From Pseudomonas fluorescens (GTDB taxonomy: Bacteria; Pseudomonadota; Gammaproteobacteria; Pseudomonadales; Pseudomonadaceae): DNA of 64,000 nt. Position numbers and translations under genes: made by a program. The stretch lies in contig NZ_CABVHY010000013.1 of NCBI RefSeq assembly GCF_902497875.1, forward strand, positions 1 through 64,000. Direction: 5' to 3'. The notes under the pieces are model-generated. The model saw nothing but the letters and a program-made list of their open reading frames with translations, was not told the origin of the DNA and did not search any database. Shown here in pieces: positions 11,576 through 20,043 of this stretch (within the stretch, counting starts at the first letter, position 1; every line of letters starts with the position of its first letter).

Positions 11576-11943
11576 ATCCAAACTCCCGCCAGAACGATCA
11601 TCACCACGGAAATGGCGATAACGATTTTCGAGCCCAGCGTGCCGCCTTCCAGCGTCTCGCCGATGCCCATGTCCATCAACAAATGGCGTACACCGGCCAC
11701 CAGGTGATACAGCAAGGCGGATAGCAGGCCCCATGCCACGAACTTGGCCAGCGGACTGGTCAAGCATTCTTTCACCTCGGCGTAACCTTCCTCGGAACCC
11801 AGGGATTTGCCCAATGCATAAAGCATGAAGCCAAGGCCCAGGAAGAGGATGATGCCGGATACACGGTGAAGAAATGACGTAACGCCGGTGATGGGGAGTT
11901 TGATGGTCCTTAGGTCTAGGTTTACAGGTCGTTGGCTATTCAC
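11569..11943 (-). CDS. sdhC: Succinate dehydrogenase cytochrome b556 subunit
   Basis: 124 residues if started at the GTG at 11943 (MNSQRPVNLDLRTIKLP), which aligns with the conserved N-terminus of SdhC. The frame is open further up to a TTG at 11976 but the extra 11 residues are not family-like. Three membrane helices; the first is preceded by SFLHRVSGIILF and the second ends in YHLVAGVRHLLMD, with the conserved histidines of the heme b site. First gene of the sdhCDAB-suc cluster, with a sigma-70-like promoter at 12079-12107. Confidence 0.93.
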   Translation of the reverse strand: MNSQRPVNLDLRTIKLPITGVTSFLHRVSGIILFLGLGFMLYALGKSLGSEEGYAEVKECLTSPLAKFVAWGLLSALLYHLVAGVRHLLMDMGIGETLEGGTLGSKIVIAISVVMIVLAGVWIW

Positions 11944-12078
11944 GGCTTTTTTTTCACACTGAAGAGCCCCTAACAATCAGGGCAAAGTTGTTGGGGAGTG
12001 CACTGGTCAGGTAACCACCACCCAGGGAGTGCGACCCCCATCAAAACGGGCCCAAAAGCCCCCGGCGGTCGGAGGCCG

Positions 12079-12107
12079 AGTATAGACAGTTAGGTCACTA
12101 ATGACAA
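12079..12107 (-). promoter_or_regulatory. Sigma-70-type promoter of sdhC
   Basis: Read on the minus strand: -35 TTGTCA (12107-12102), 17-bp spacer, -10 TATACT (12084-12079). Predicted transcription start is near 12072, giving a leader of about 130 nt before the sdhC GTG. Spacing and hexamers are close to consensus; activity is inferred. Confidence 0.7.
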
Positions 12108-12221
12108 CGCAATCGCCTTCCCCTAATAGCTCATTGCGTTAGTTGAATAAAAGGCGTAAATGGCGGGTAATTTCGAGGAAAAAGTCTGGTTAAAGCCTTC
12201 TGGAGCAAGACTTTAGGCAAA

Positions 12222-12249
12222 TTGACATTCAAATTTATCTCACTATAGT
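12222..12249 (+). promoter_or_regulatory. Sigma-70-type promoter of gltA
   Basis: TTGACA (12222-12227), 16-bp spacer, TATAGT (12244-12249). Predicted start near 12256, about 50 nt before the gltA ATG. With the opposite-facing sdh promoter it makes a divergent TCA-cycle control region (11944-12307), where both operons could share regulators. A strong AGGAGG precedes gltA. Confidence 0.72.
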
Positions 12250-12307
12250 GGTGCGGGCCCTGCGTGGGGGGTCTGTCTGATGATTTCAAGCATAAATAGG
12301 AGGCCAC

Positions 12308-13597
12308 ATGGCTGACAAAAAAGCGCAGTTGATCATCGAGGGCGCAGCCCCCGTCGAGCTGCCCATTTTAACCGGCACCGTTGGTCCCGATGTTATCGAC
12401 GTTCGGGGCCTGACGGCCACGGGCCGTTTCACCTTTGACCCTGGTTTCATGTCGACCGCCTCGTGCGAGTCGAAGATCACCTATATCGACGGCGACAACG
12501 GCATCCTGCTGCACCGCGGTTACCCGATCGAACAGTTGGCCGAGAAGTCGGACTACCTGGAAACCTGCTATCTGCTGCTCAACGGCGAACTGCCGACCGC
12601 AGAGCAAAAGGCCCAGTTCGTCAGCACCGTGAAGAACCACACCATGGTCCACGAGCAGCTGAAGAGCTTCTTCAACGGCTTCCGTCGCGATGCCCACCCG
12701 ATGGCCATCATGTGCGGCGTAGTCGGCGCGCTCTCGGCCTTCTACCACGACTCTCTGGACATCAAAAACCCGCAGCATCGCGAAATCTCCGCGATCCGCC
12801 TGGTTGCCAAGATGCCGACCCTGGCCGCAATGGTTTACAAGTACTCCATGGGCCAGCCCATGATGTACCCGCGCAACGACCTGACGTACGCGGAAAACTT
12901 CCTGCACATGATGTTCAACACCCCGTGCGAGATCAAACCGATCAGCCCGGTACTCGCCAAGGCCATGGACAAGATCTTCATCCTCCATGCCGACCACGAG
13001 CAGAACGCATCGACCTCCACCGTACGCCTGGCGGGCTCTTCGGGTGCCAACCCGTTCGCCTGTATCGCGGCCGGCATCGCTGCACTCTGGGGCCCGGCTC
13101 ACGGCGGCGCCAACGAAGCCGTGTTGAGCATGCTCGACGAAATCGGCGATTTGTCGAACATCGACAAGTACATCGCCAAGGCCAAGGACAAGAACGATCC
13201 GTTCAAGTTGATGGGCTTCGGTCACCGGGTCTACAAAAACCGCGACCCGCGCGCCACCGTGATGAAACAGACCTGCGACGAAGTGCTCAAAGAGCTGGGC
13301 ATCACCAACGATCCGCAACTCGACCTGGCCATGCGCCTGGAAGAAATCGCGCTGACCGACCCGTACTTCATCGAGCGCTCGCTGTACCCGAACGTCGACT
13401 TCTACTCGGGGATCATCCTCAAGGCGATCGGCATTCCAACCAGCATGTTCACCGTAATCTTCGCCCTGGCGCGGACCGTCGGCTGGATCTCCCACTGGAA
13501 AGAAATGCTCTCCAGCCCTTACAAAATCGGCCGCCCTCGCCAGTTGTACACCGGCTACGAGTCGCGTGACATCACTGATCTGGAAGACCGCAAATAA
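12308..13597 (+). CDS. gltA: Citrate synthase
   Basis: 429 residues, the length of the hexameric type II bacterial enzyme. Condenses acetyl-CoA and oxaloacetate to citrate. Catalytic histidines appear in [15 protein letters not shown] (about residues 225-240) and [14 protein letters not shown] (about 303-316); the catalytic aspartate is in VDFYSG (about 362-367). The N-terminal beta-strand region typical of the allosteric NADH-sensitive form is present. ATG is preceded by AGGAGGCCAC. A terminator follows the stop, so it appears monocistronic. Confidence 0.98.
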   Translation: MADKKAQLIIEGAAPVELPILTGTVGPDVIDVRGLTATGRFTFDPGFMSTASCESKITYIDGDNGILLHRGYPIEQLAEKSDYLETCYLLLNGELPTAEQKAQFVSTVKNHTMVHEQLKSFFNGFRRDAHPMAIMCGVVGALSAFYHDSLDIKNPQHREISAIRLVAKMPTLAAMVYKYSMGQPMMYPRNDLTYAENFLHMMFNTPCEIKPISPVLAKAMDKIFILHADHEQNASTSTVRLAGSSGANPFACIAAGIAALWGPAHGGANEAVLSMLDEIGDLSNIDKYIAKAKDKNDPFKLMGFGHRVYKNRDPRATVMKQTCDEVLKELGITNDPQLDLAMRLEEIALTDPYFIERSLYPNVDFYSGIILKAIGIPTSMFTVIFALARTVGWISHWKEMLSSPYKIGRPRQLYTGYESRDITDLEDRK

Positions 13598-13632
13598 GAC
13601 CTGTCTTGCGATAACGTCTTAGCTGCAGCGGG

Positions 13633-13656
13633 TACGGCCTCTTTATAGAGGCCGTA
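13633..13656 (+). terminator. gltA terminator
   Basis: Perfect 10-bp stem TACGGCCTCT / AGAGGCCGTA with a TTAT loop, followed by TTTG TTTG, 36 bp after the gltA stop. Confidence 0.85.
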
Positions 13657-13720
13657 TTTGTTTGTGCGGTGCCCTCCCCTGCCGCATTCGCGGCATTTCA
13701 AGCCTCAAACCCCAACCCCA

Positions 13721-13753
13721 GATCAAAAGATCGCAGCCTGCGGCAGCTCCTAC
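13721..13753. repeat. REP sequence, GATCAAAAGATCGCAG type
   Basis: GATCAAAAGATCGCAGCCTG then CGGCAGCTCCTAC; same type as at 491-528 and 22198-22321, here as a single copy. Confidence 0.75.
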
Positions 13754-13809
13754 AAAGGCATCGCGTGCGCCAGAAAACAGTCCGGCTGCCAGGCCGCGAG
13801 CAGTCCACA

Positions 13810-13931
13810 TTTGATCTGTGGACATCCGCGAGAGCCAGACTGACTGTCAGGCCGCATATCGCGAGCAGGCTCGCTCCCACTGTGGATCTGCGTACATCCG
13901 CGAGAGCCAGGCCGGCTGTCAGGCCGCCTCG
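13810..13931. repeat. Imperfect tandem repeat with an embedded REP
   Basis: Two units of about 43 bp (13813-13855 and 13886-13928) share GATCTG, ACATCCGCGAGAGCCAG and CTGTCAGGCCGC. Between them lies a REP (CGCGAGCAGGCTCGCTCCCAC, 13860-13880). A third degenerate version is visible upstream around 13770-13800 (GTCCGGCTGCCAGGCCGCGA). No coding potential is supported. Confidence 0.6.
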
Positions 13932-13964
13932 CTTTGGCTTTTGATCTGGCTTTTGATCTACCCG

Positions 13965-14230
13965 CCCCTTCGGCAGGCCGAGTGGAGGTGTTCATCAGGG
14001 GGGTGGCGCGTAGCGCCGTCAGCGCAGCTGACTCCGCCGCATTGCGGCGCCCCATGATGGACACCGGAGCGAGGGAACCCCGAGCCTTGGCGAGGGGCCG
14101 AACGCTCGGGGCAAGACCTTTGGTTCCTTTGGGCTGGGCCGGCACTCCGGCGTTTGCCAAAGGGACTCGTCGTAAGGACGAAACCCTAAGTGGCCGTTAC
14201 CGCAGAAATGGATATGTACACCAGCAAGAG
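13965..14230. repeat. Probable dispersed non-coding repeat with a run of three minihairpins
   Basis: The 786-bp gap between gltA and actP holds no convincing gene. This part has three adjacent perfect hairpins with 3-nt loops: GGCGC-GTA-GCGCC (14005-14017), GTCAGC-GCA-GCTGAC (14018-14032) and CGCCGC-ATT-GCGGCG (14035-14049). Further GC-rich inverted repeats follow around 14080-14160. Minus-strand reading frames through it (for example 13750-14160) give low-complexity Arg/Ala/Pro-rich peptides with no domain. From memory, similar peptides are annotated as short hypothetical proteins in many Pseudomonas genomes, which would fit a dispersed repeat; that is recollection, not a search. Confidence 0.5.
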
Positions 14231-14251
14231 ACAGGTTGACTGTCAGGCCGT

Positions 14252-14293
14252 CATCGCGAGCAAGTCGGATCGCCGCACCGCCGCTCCCACAGG
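14252..14293. repeat. REP sequence, CGCGAGCAAG type
   Basis: TCATCGCGAGCAAGTCGGAT followed by CGCCGCACCGCCGCTCCCAC. A variant of the major REP in which the central loop is expanded; the same variant occurs at 35299-35340 and 46418-46450. Confidence 0.7.
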
Positions 14294-14311
14294 GGGAGTT
14301 GCGTGCCCCCC

Positions 14312-14347
14312 AAACAAAAATGCCCCAGTCTCTCGACCGGGGCATTT
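14312..14347 (-). terminator. actP terminator
   Basis: AAATGCCCC / GGGGCATTT stem (14318-14326 with 14339-14347); on the minus strand it is followed by TTTGTTTG. Lies 37 bp beyond the actP stop. Confidence 0.85.
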
Positions 14348-14383
14348 CCATTTAACGCAGCTTATATATAGAAGCTTGAAACC

Positions 14384-16042
14384 TTAGTGCGACACCGCCC
14401 CACTCGCGCCCAGACCAGTCTGCGAGCGAACGAATTGCGGGTAGAACAGCGCCCGCTCCTTGTCTGCCGCAGCCGACTTGTCAGTGATGGAGAAGAACCA
14501 GATCCCGACAAAGGCAATACCCATCGAGAACAGCGCAGGGTACTCATACGGGAAGATCGCCTTCTCGTGATGCAGGATCTGCACCCAAATGGTTGGCCCA
14601 AGCACCATCAAACCAACAGCGCTTATCAGACCCAACCAGCCACCGATCATCGCGCCACGGGTGGTGAGCTTCTTCCAGTACATGGAAAGCAGCAGCACCG
14701 GGAAGTTACAGCTCGCCGCGATGGAGAACGCCAGGCCGACCATGAACGCGATGTTCTGGCTTTCGAACGCAATGCCCAGACCGATCGCCAGCACGCCCAG
14801 ACAGACGGTGGTGATTTTCGAGACACGGATCTCGTCCTTGTCGTTGGCTTTGCCCTTCTTGATCACGCTGGCGTAAAGGTCGTGAGACACCGCCGTAGCA
14901 CCGGCCAGGGTCAAACCAGCCACAACAGCCAGAATGGTCGCGAACGCTACTGCCGAGATGAAGCCCAGGAAGATACTGCCACCTACCGCGTTAGCCAAGT
15001 GCACCGCCGCCATGTTGTTGCCGCCCAACAGCGCGCCAGCAGCATCTTTAAAGGCCGGGTTGGTGCTGACCAGCAGGATCGCGCCGAAGCCGATGATGAA
15101 GGTCAGGATGTAGAAGTAGCCGATGAAGCCAGTGGCATACAGCACGCTCTTGCGAGCTTCTTTAGCGTCACTCACGGTGAAGAAGCGCATCAGAATGTGC
15201 GGCAGGCCCGCAGTACCGAACATCAACGCCAGGCCGAGGGAGAATGCCGATACCGGATCCTTCACCAGACCGCCGGGGCTCATGATTGCTTCACCTTTAG
15301 CGTGAACCTTGGTCGCTTCGGCAAACAACGCATTGAAGTCGAAGTTAACGTACTTCATCACCATGACAGCCATGAAAGTAGCGCCCGAGAGCAGCAACAC
15401 GGCCTTGATGATTTGCACCCAAGTGGTCGCCAGCATGCCGCCGAACAGCACGTACATGCACATCAGGATACCGACCAGGATTACCGCGATATGGTAGTCC
15501 AGACCGAACAGCAGCTGGATCAGCTTGCCGGCACCCACCATTTGCGCGATCAGGTAGAACGCCACTACCACCAGCGAACCGCTGGCCGACAGGGTGCGGA
15601 TCTGGGTTTGCCCGAGACGGTAGGACGCTACGTCGGCAAAGGTGTATTTACCCAGGTTGCGCAGACGTTCGGCGATCAGGAACAGAATGATCGGCCAACC
15701 CACCAGGAAGCCGATCGAGTAGATCAGGCCGTCATAACCGGAGGTGTACACCAGCGCGGAAATACCCAGGAAGGACGCCGCCGACATGTAGTCACCGGCA
15801 ATTGCCAGACCGTTCTGGAAACCGGTGATCTTGCCGCCCGCCGCATAGTAGTCGGCCGCCGAATTGTTACGCTTGGAAGCCCAGTAAGTGATGCACAGGG
15901 TCAAGCCAACGAACGCGACGAACATCAGGATCGCTGAAACGTTGAGTGGTTGTTTTTGCACCTCGCCGGTCAAGGCTTCCCCCGCCCAGACTGCCGGGGC
16001 GAAGGCCGCTATACCGAATGCCGCAATTAGACGCCGGATCAT
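14384..16042 (-). CDS. actP: Cation/acetate symporter (SSS family)
   Basis: 552 residues, sodium:solute symporter family. Imports acetate and related small carboxylates through the cytoplasmic membrane. An N-terminal signal-like segment ([14 protein letters not shown]) precedes about 13 transmembrane helices; the SSS motif region includes [20 protein letters not shown] (residues about 91-110). It overlaps the upstream yjcH by 4 bp (ATGA). The pair actP-yjcH is the usual arrangement; acs is not in this window. A terminator follows. Confidence 0.95.
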   Translation of the reverse strand: MIRRLIAAFGIAAFAPAVWAGEALTGEVQKQPLNVSAILMFVAFVGLTLCITYWASKRNNSAADYYAAGGKITGFQNGLAIAGDYMSAASFLGISALVYTSGYDGLIYSIGFLVGWPIILFLIAERLRNLGKYTFADVASYRLGQTQIRTLSASGSLVVVAFYLIAQMVGAGKLIQLLFGLDYHIAVILVGILMCMYVLFGGMLATTWVQIIKAVLLLSGATFMAVMVMKYVNFDFNALFAEATKVHAKGEAIMSPGGLVKDPVSAFSLGLALMFGTAGLPHILMRFFTVSDAKEARKSVLYATGFIGYFYILTFIIGFGAILLVSTNPAFKDAAGALLGGNNMAAVHLANAVGGSIFLGFISAVAFATILAVVAGLTLAGATAVSHDLYASVIKKGKANDKDEIRVSKITTVCLGVLAIGLGIAFESQNIAFMVGLAFSIAASCNFPVLLLSMYWKKLTTRGAMIGGWLGLISAVGLMVLGPTIWVQILHHEKAIFPYEYPALFSMGIAFVGIWFFSITDKSAAADKERALFYPQFVRSQTGLGASGAVSH

Positions 16043-16350
16043 TGCTGAGCCTCCTTGAGAATCGCATTGTTCAGGTCGTCGAATTCGCCGTTGGCGCGTC
16101 GAACGTAGATCGCAGTCAGGACAAAGGCCGAAAGAATCAGCCCGACACCAATGGGTATACCCCAGGTAATCGATGACTCAGGGCTGATTTTCGCCCCTAG
16201 TATATGGGGTCCATAAGCAATCAAAAGGATAAAGCCCGCGTAAAGCCCAAGCATGATCGCCGAGAGAATCCAGGCGAACCGCTCTCTTTTACTGACCAGC
16301 TCCTTGAAACGCGGGCTGTTTTGAATCGAGAGGTAAATGCTGTCGTTCAT
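16039..16350 (-). CDS. yjcH: DUF485 membrane protein, partner of ActP
   Basis: 103 residues with two transmembrane helices (about 27-50 and 62-84) and the DUF485 N-terminal signature [16 protein letters not shown]. Always found directly upstream of actP in proteobacteria; role in acetate uptake is inferred from that linkage, not known mechanistically. ATG/TGA overlap with actP indicates coupled translation. Confidence 0.92.
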   Translation of the reverse strand: MNDSIYLSIQNSPRFKELVSKRERFAWILSAIMLGLYAGFILLIAYGPHILGAKISPESSITWGIPIGVGLILSAFVLTAIYVRRANGEFDDLNNAILKEAQQ

Positions 16351-16481
16351 TGTTTTTGTCCTCGCAGCACAGATTGAATTGCAACGTATTCCACTCTATG
16401 CGGCTACAGATCTGGTTCCAGACGACCTTAGTATTAGAACGACATGACTCCAGTGACGAATTGTCACCCCCAACAACGCAA

Positions 16482-16513
16482 AAGACCGTCTGGCGCGAAC
16501 GCCAGACGGTCTT
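16482..16513 (-). terminator. Terminator of the betaine-binding protein gene
   Basis: 13-bp perfect stem AAGACCGTCTGGC / GCCAGACGGTCTT with a 6-nt loop, followed on the minus strand by TTTTGCG. Located 29 bp past the stop codon. Confidence 0.9.
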
Positions 16514-16542
16514 AATAGCAGCGGTTTAGACGCTTCGATAGA

Positions 16543-17391
16543 TTATTTGGCGGTCCACTCGGCAACCCGTTCCGGATGCTTGGCCACCCAGTCCTTGGCA
16601 GCTGCTTCAGGCTTGGCACCGTCCTGAATTGCCAGCATTACTTCGCCAATTTCGTCTTTCGACGCCCAGTTGAATTTTTTCAGGAAAGCCGAAACTTCCG
16701 GAGCCTTCTTTTCCAGACCTTTGCTGCCGATGCTGTTTACCGTTTCAGCAGCACCGTAAACACCTTTTGGATCATCAAGGAAGCGCAGTTTCCACTTGGC
16801 GAACATCCAGTGTGGCACCCAACCGGTGACCGCAATGGACTCTTTCTTCTCTTCGGCACGCGTCAGTTCGGCAATCATCGCCGCACCGGAACTGGCCTGG
16901 AGCTTGTAATCGAGGCCATAGTCCTTGATCGCCTGATCAGTCTTGAGCATTACACCCGAGCCGGCATCGATCCCGACGATCTTGTTCTTGAAGGTAGTGT
17001 CTTCTTTCAGGTCGCCGATAGTCTGCGCCTTGACGTACTCCGGCACGATCAGGCCGATTTTCGCGTCCTTGAAGTTGGGGCCATAATCGACCACCTTGTC
17101 CTTGTTCTTGGCCCAGTACTCACCGTGAGTCACCGGCAGCCAGGCCGAGAGCATCGCATCGAGCTTGCCGGTTGCAACACCCTGCCACATGATCCCGGTC
17201 GCCACAGCCTGCAGCTTGACGTCATAACCGAGCGTTTTGATCACCTCGGCCGCCACATGGGTGGTCGCCACGCTGTCCGACCAACCGTCGACGTAGCCGA
17301 TGCTCAGGGTTTTGCTGTCGGCACTGGCCAGAGTGGAACCAACTGCAAGCACCAGAGCGGCACCTGCACCTAAGAGTCGTCGCATCTTCAT
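16543..17391 (-). CDS. betX: Glycine betaine-type ABC transporter substrate-binding protein (orphan)
   Basis: 282 residues with a Sec signal peptide (MKMRRLLGAGAALVLAVGS then STLASA-D, cleavage after about residue 24) and an OpuAC-type periplasmic-binding fold. Tryptophans that could form the betaine aromatic box are in YVDGWSDS, LSAWLPVTH and GWVPHWMF. No permease or ATPase gene adjoins it, so it must dock to a transporter encoded elsewhere. Synteny next to actP-yjcH matches what I recall for betX (PA3234-PA3236) in P. aeruginosa, hence the symbol; the ligand (glycine betaine or another quaternary ammonium compound) is inferred. A second ATG two codons in is also possible. Confidence 0.85.
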   Translation of the reverse strand: MKMRRLLGAGAALVLAVGSTLASADSKTLSIGYVDGWSDSVATTHVAAEVIKTLGYDVKLQAVATGIMWQGVATGKLDAMLSAWLPVTHGEYWAKNKDKVVDYGPNFKDAKIGLIVPEYVKAQTIGDLKEDTTFKNKIVGIDAGSGVMLKTDQAIKDYGLDYKLQASSGAAMIAELTRAEEKKESIAVTGWVPHWMFAKWKLRFLDDPKGVYGAAETVNSIGSKGLEKKAPEVSAFLKKFNWASKDEIGEVMLAIQDGAKPEAAAKDWVAKHPERVAEWTAK

Positions 17392-17758
17392 CGTTACTTC
17401 CCCGAAAGTGCTGCGCCCGACGGATGCCGAGCGGCGTCAACTTATTGTTATTCAGCGGCCTGTGTGGCTAGTTCTGTTAGTCAACTTCGGCGCCAGCGCC
17501 CCCTTCACGCCCTACCACCAAACCTGTTCGAACATCAGCGGAGTACTGACGCACCGATCATCAACCTGCCGTGATCGGCGACCTGCTCTGGCAGCGACCT
17601 CAAGGCAACGAGAAACGACATCAGAACGCCATTAACGACGGCAAGTAGAAATACGACGACGGATCCCGCCCGAACTTTGCATATCAAAACCATGCAGCCG
17701 CCCAAGCGGGTGATAAATGCAGGTAAGATGCGCGGCTTTGCCCCCATCCGGCCAGACC
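17392..17758. other. Intergenic region between divergent betX and GH17 gene
   Basis: 367 bp; both flanking genes start from here, so it should hold promoters for each. I see no strong sigma-70 hexamer pair, no repeat and no plausible small gene. Confidence 0.5.
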
Positions 17759-19312
17759 ATGCCCGCGACTGCACGCTTCGCTTTTTTACCTTACCTGTTC
17801 GCCTGTCTGCTTGGCCTGTTTGCCCTTTGCGGTTTCTGGTACGGCCTCGGCCAACCGGTACTGCTGCCGGATGTGGCCAGCGCCACGCACAAGCTGCAAT
17901 GCGCCTCCTACACCCCATTCGATAAAGACCAATCGCCGTTCGACCAGCCGTTCAAGCTGCGCCCCGAACGCATGGATGCCGACCTCGCGTTGCTGGCCAC
18001 CCGCTTCGAATGCATCCGCACCTATTCCATGACCGGCCTCGAAGCCCTCCCCGCCCTGGCGCGCAAGCACGGCTTGAAACTGATGATCGGTGCCTGGATC
18101 AACAGCAATCCGGTGGACTCCGCCAAGGAAGTCGACTTGCTGATCGCTTCCGCCAATGCCAACGCCGATGTCGTGACCTCGGTGATCGTCGGTAACGAAG
18201 TCCTGTTGCGCAAGGAGGTCACCGGCGCGCAATTGGCAAAATTGATTCTCAAGGTGAAAAGCCAGGTCAAACAGCCGGTGACCTACGCCGATGTCTGGGA
18301 GTTCTGGCTCAAGCATCCGGAAATCGCGCCAACCGTGGACTTTCTGACCATCCACTTGCTGCCGTATTGGGAAGATGACCCCTCCAATATCGACGCCGCG
18401 CTCAATCACGTCGCCGAAGTCCGCCAGGTGTTCGGCAAGAGCTTTGCGCCCAAGGACGTGATGATTGGCGAAACCGGCTGGCCAAGCGAAGGCCGCCAGC
18501 GCGAAACCGCGGTGCCGAGCCGGGTCAATGAAGCCCGGTTCATTCGCGGCTTTGTCGCGATGGCCGAGCAGCAAGGCTGGCACTACAACCTGATCGAAGC
18601 CTTCGACCAGCCGTGGAAGCGCGCCAGCGAAGGTGCGGTGGGCGGTTACTGGGGGCTGTTCGATGCCAATCGTCAAGACAAGGGCGTGCTGGCCGGGCCG
18701 GTGTCGAACCTGCCCTTCTGGCCTCTGTGGCTGGGCATCGGTGGCTTGGTCTTCCTCGGCACGCTGATCCTCGGGGGTCGCGTGCGCGGCACTCGGGCAG
18801 CGCTGATCCTGCCGCTGCTCGGTGCAGTCGCGGCCTGCTCCATCGGCACCTGGGGTGAATTGGCGCGGGTCACCAGCCGTTTTGCCGGCGAATGGATCTG
18901 GGCGGGATTACTGGTTGGCTTGAATCTGTTGGTACTGGCACACGCTGCGCTGGCGCTGAGTAGCAAAACCGCCTGGCGTGAGCGTGCCTTCAACTGGCTG
19001 GAGCAGCGCGCCGGCTGGCTGCTGGCGGCCGCAGGTTTCGCTGGCGCGGTGATGATGCTCGCCTTGGTGTTCGACCCGCGCTACCGCAGTTTCCCGAGCG
19101 CCGCTTTGTTGCTGCCGGCACTGGTCTACCTGTGCCGCCCGGTCCGGGTGCCGCGTGCAGAGATTGCCCTGCTGGCCTTTATCATCGGTGTCGGCATCGC
19201 CCCGCAGCTATACCGCGAAGGCCTGGAAAACCAGCAGGCCTGGGGCTGGGCGCTGGTGAGCGGATTGATGGTTGCCGCACTGTGGCGCAGCTTGCGGGTT
19301 CGCAAAAGGTAA
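17759..19312 (+). CDS. Membrane-anchored GH17 family beta-1,3-glucan enzyme
   Basis: 517 residues from MPATARFAFLPYLF; an upstream ATG at 17717 would add 14 residues. One N-terminal membrane helix (about 7-28) is followed by a GH17 TIM-barrel (about 45-300). The acid/base glutamate is in VIVGNEVLLR (Glu147) and the nucleophile in MIGETGWPSEG (Glu238). The C-terminal part has about seven more membrane helices, unlike secreted plant GH17 enzymes. Pseudomonad GH17 proteins of this build have been described as beta-glucan glucosyltransferases (transglycosylases) acting on periplasmic or surface glucans; the exact activity here is inferred. No linked glucan synthase is in the window. Confidence 0.88.
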   Translation: MPATARFAFLPYLFACLLGLFALCGFWYGLGQPVLLPDVASATHKLQCASYTPFDKDQSPFDQPFKLRPERMDADLALLATRFECIRTYSMTGLEALPALARKHGLKLMIGAWINSNPVDSAKEVDLLIASANANADVVTSVIVGNEVLLRKEVTGAQLAKLILKVKSQVKQPVTYADVWEFWLKHPEIAPTVDFLTIHLLPYWEDDPSNIDAALNHVAEVRQVFGKSFAPKDVMIGETGWPSEGRQRETAVPSRVNEARFIRGFVAMAEQQGWHYNLIEAFDQPWKRASEGAVGGYWGLFDANRQDKGVLAGPVSNLPFWPLWLGIGGLVFLGTLILGGRVRGTRAALILPLLGAVAACSIGTWGELARVTSRFAGEWIWAGLLVGLNLLVLAHAALALSSKTAWRERAFNWLEQRAGWLLAAAGFAGAVMMLALVFDPRYRSFPSAALLLPALVYLCRPVRVPRAEIALLAFIIGVGIAPQLYREGLENQQAWGWALVSGLMVAALWRSLRVRKR

Positions 19313-19331
19313 TTTTCAGCGCTCTTGCAGG

Positions 19332-19432
19332 CCCCTTCGCGGGCAAGCCCGCCCCCACATTTAGATCTGCGGTAGACCACTATGGTGTGATCGACTCAGG
19401 TTAAGTGTGGGAGCGGGCTTGCCCGCGAAGGC
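19332..19432. repeat. REPIN (inverted REP pair)
   Basis: CTTCGCGGGCAAGCCCGCCC at the left is matched by GGAGCGGGCTTGCCCGCGAA at the right, about 45 bp apart, between convergent genes. This is the 'cggg-caag-cccg' subtype. Confidence 0.85.
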
Positions 19433-19438
19433 TGACTA

Positions 19439-19807
19439 TCAGGCGCCGCGAGTCGCCCTGACCAACCGCAACCCACCCATCACCACCGCAAACACCGCCA
19501 TACTGGTGTTGTACAAGGCCAGCGCCGGAAATCCGAACAGCAGTGCCAGCACCGCCATCCACCAGCCCGCACGCCCCGGCAGCACAAACCCGAGCACCGC
19601 TGCCGCCAACGCCGTCCAGCCGAGGATCTGGAAATGAATCATCAGCCCCAGGTTCGAGCGCACCTGGCATTCCCAGCGACTTGCCTCGTCGACACAAATG
19701 CCGACCCACTGCCCATCCTCCATAAAGCCGTAACGCAGGCCATAACTGGCGGCCAGCCATAACGGCAAAACAATGAGTAACAGGATCACGGGCAGGCGGC
19801 GGGACAT
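19439..19807 (-). CDS. Small membrane protein of unknown function
   Basis: 122 residues. Not recognised as a named family. Four hydrophobic segments: an N-terminal one (about 6-24), then about 53-73, 80-97 and 100-116. A loop between the first two holds two cysteines (GICVDEASRWECQVRS), which would face the periplasm if the N-terminus is cytoplasmic, suggesting a disulfide. The start MSRRLPV fits a membrane protein and is preceded by CGGAGTGCTTC. It stands alone between a REPIN and the divergent hydrolase gene. Confidence 0.7.
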   Translation of the reverse strand: MSRRLPVILLLIVLPLWLAASYGLRYGFMEDGQWVGICVDEASRWECQVRSNLGLMIHFQILGWTALAAAVLGFVLPGRAGWWMAVLALLFGFPALALYNTSMAVFAVVMGGLRLVRATRGA

Positions 19808-20043
19808 GAAGCACTCCGATAGACGAAAATGGCGCCCAGCTTAATCGCCCGGCGGGGGTAAGCAAGCGAGATCAACAGATAACTGTTCACGAAATCGCCG
19901 CTAAGTGTATCGTCCGGCTACTATTGCCCCGACGAACGCTCGTTGAACTGACTTTTTGTGCCGCTGAATGGCACTTCAGTACCAGTGTGGTGGTCATAGG
20001 CCTGCGAAACTTTACCCGGCACCTTCCTCTAAGGGATTCAGTC

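Noticed and set aside
11944..11976. Upstream TTG start for sdhC adding 11 residues
   Set aside because: The family N-terminus begins at the N-S-Q-R-P-V-N-L segment; GTG at 11943 gives the expected length.
13750..14160. Minus-strand 136-residue ORF in the gltA-actP gap
   Set aside because: The peptide is low-complexity (Arg, Ala, Pro), runs across REPs and hairpins, and the same DNA has competing open frames; more likely a non-coding repeat.
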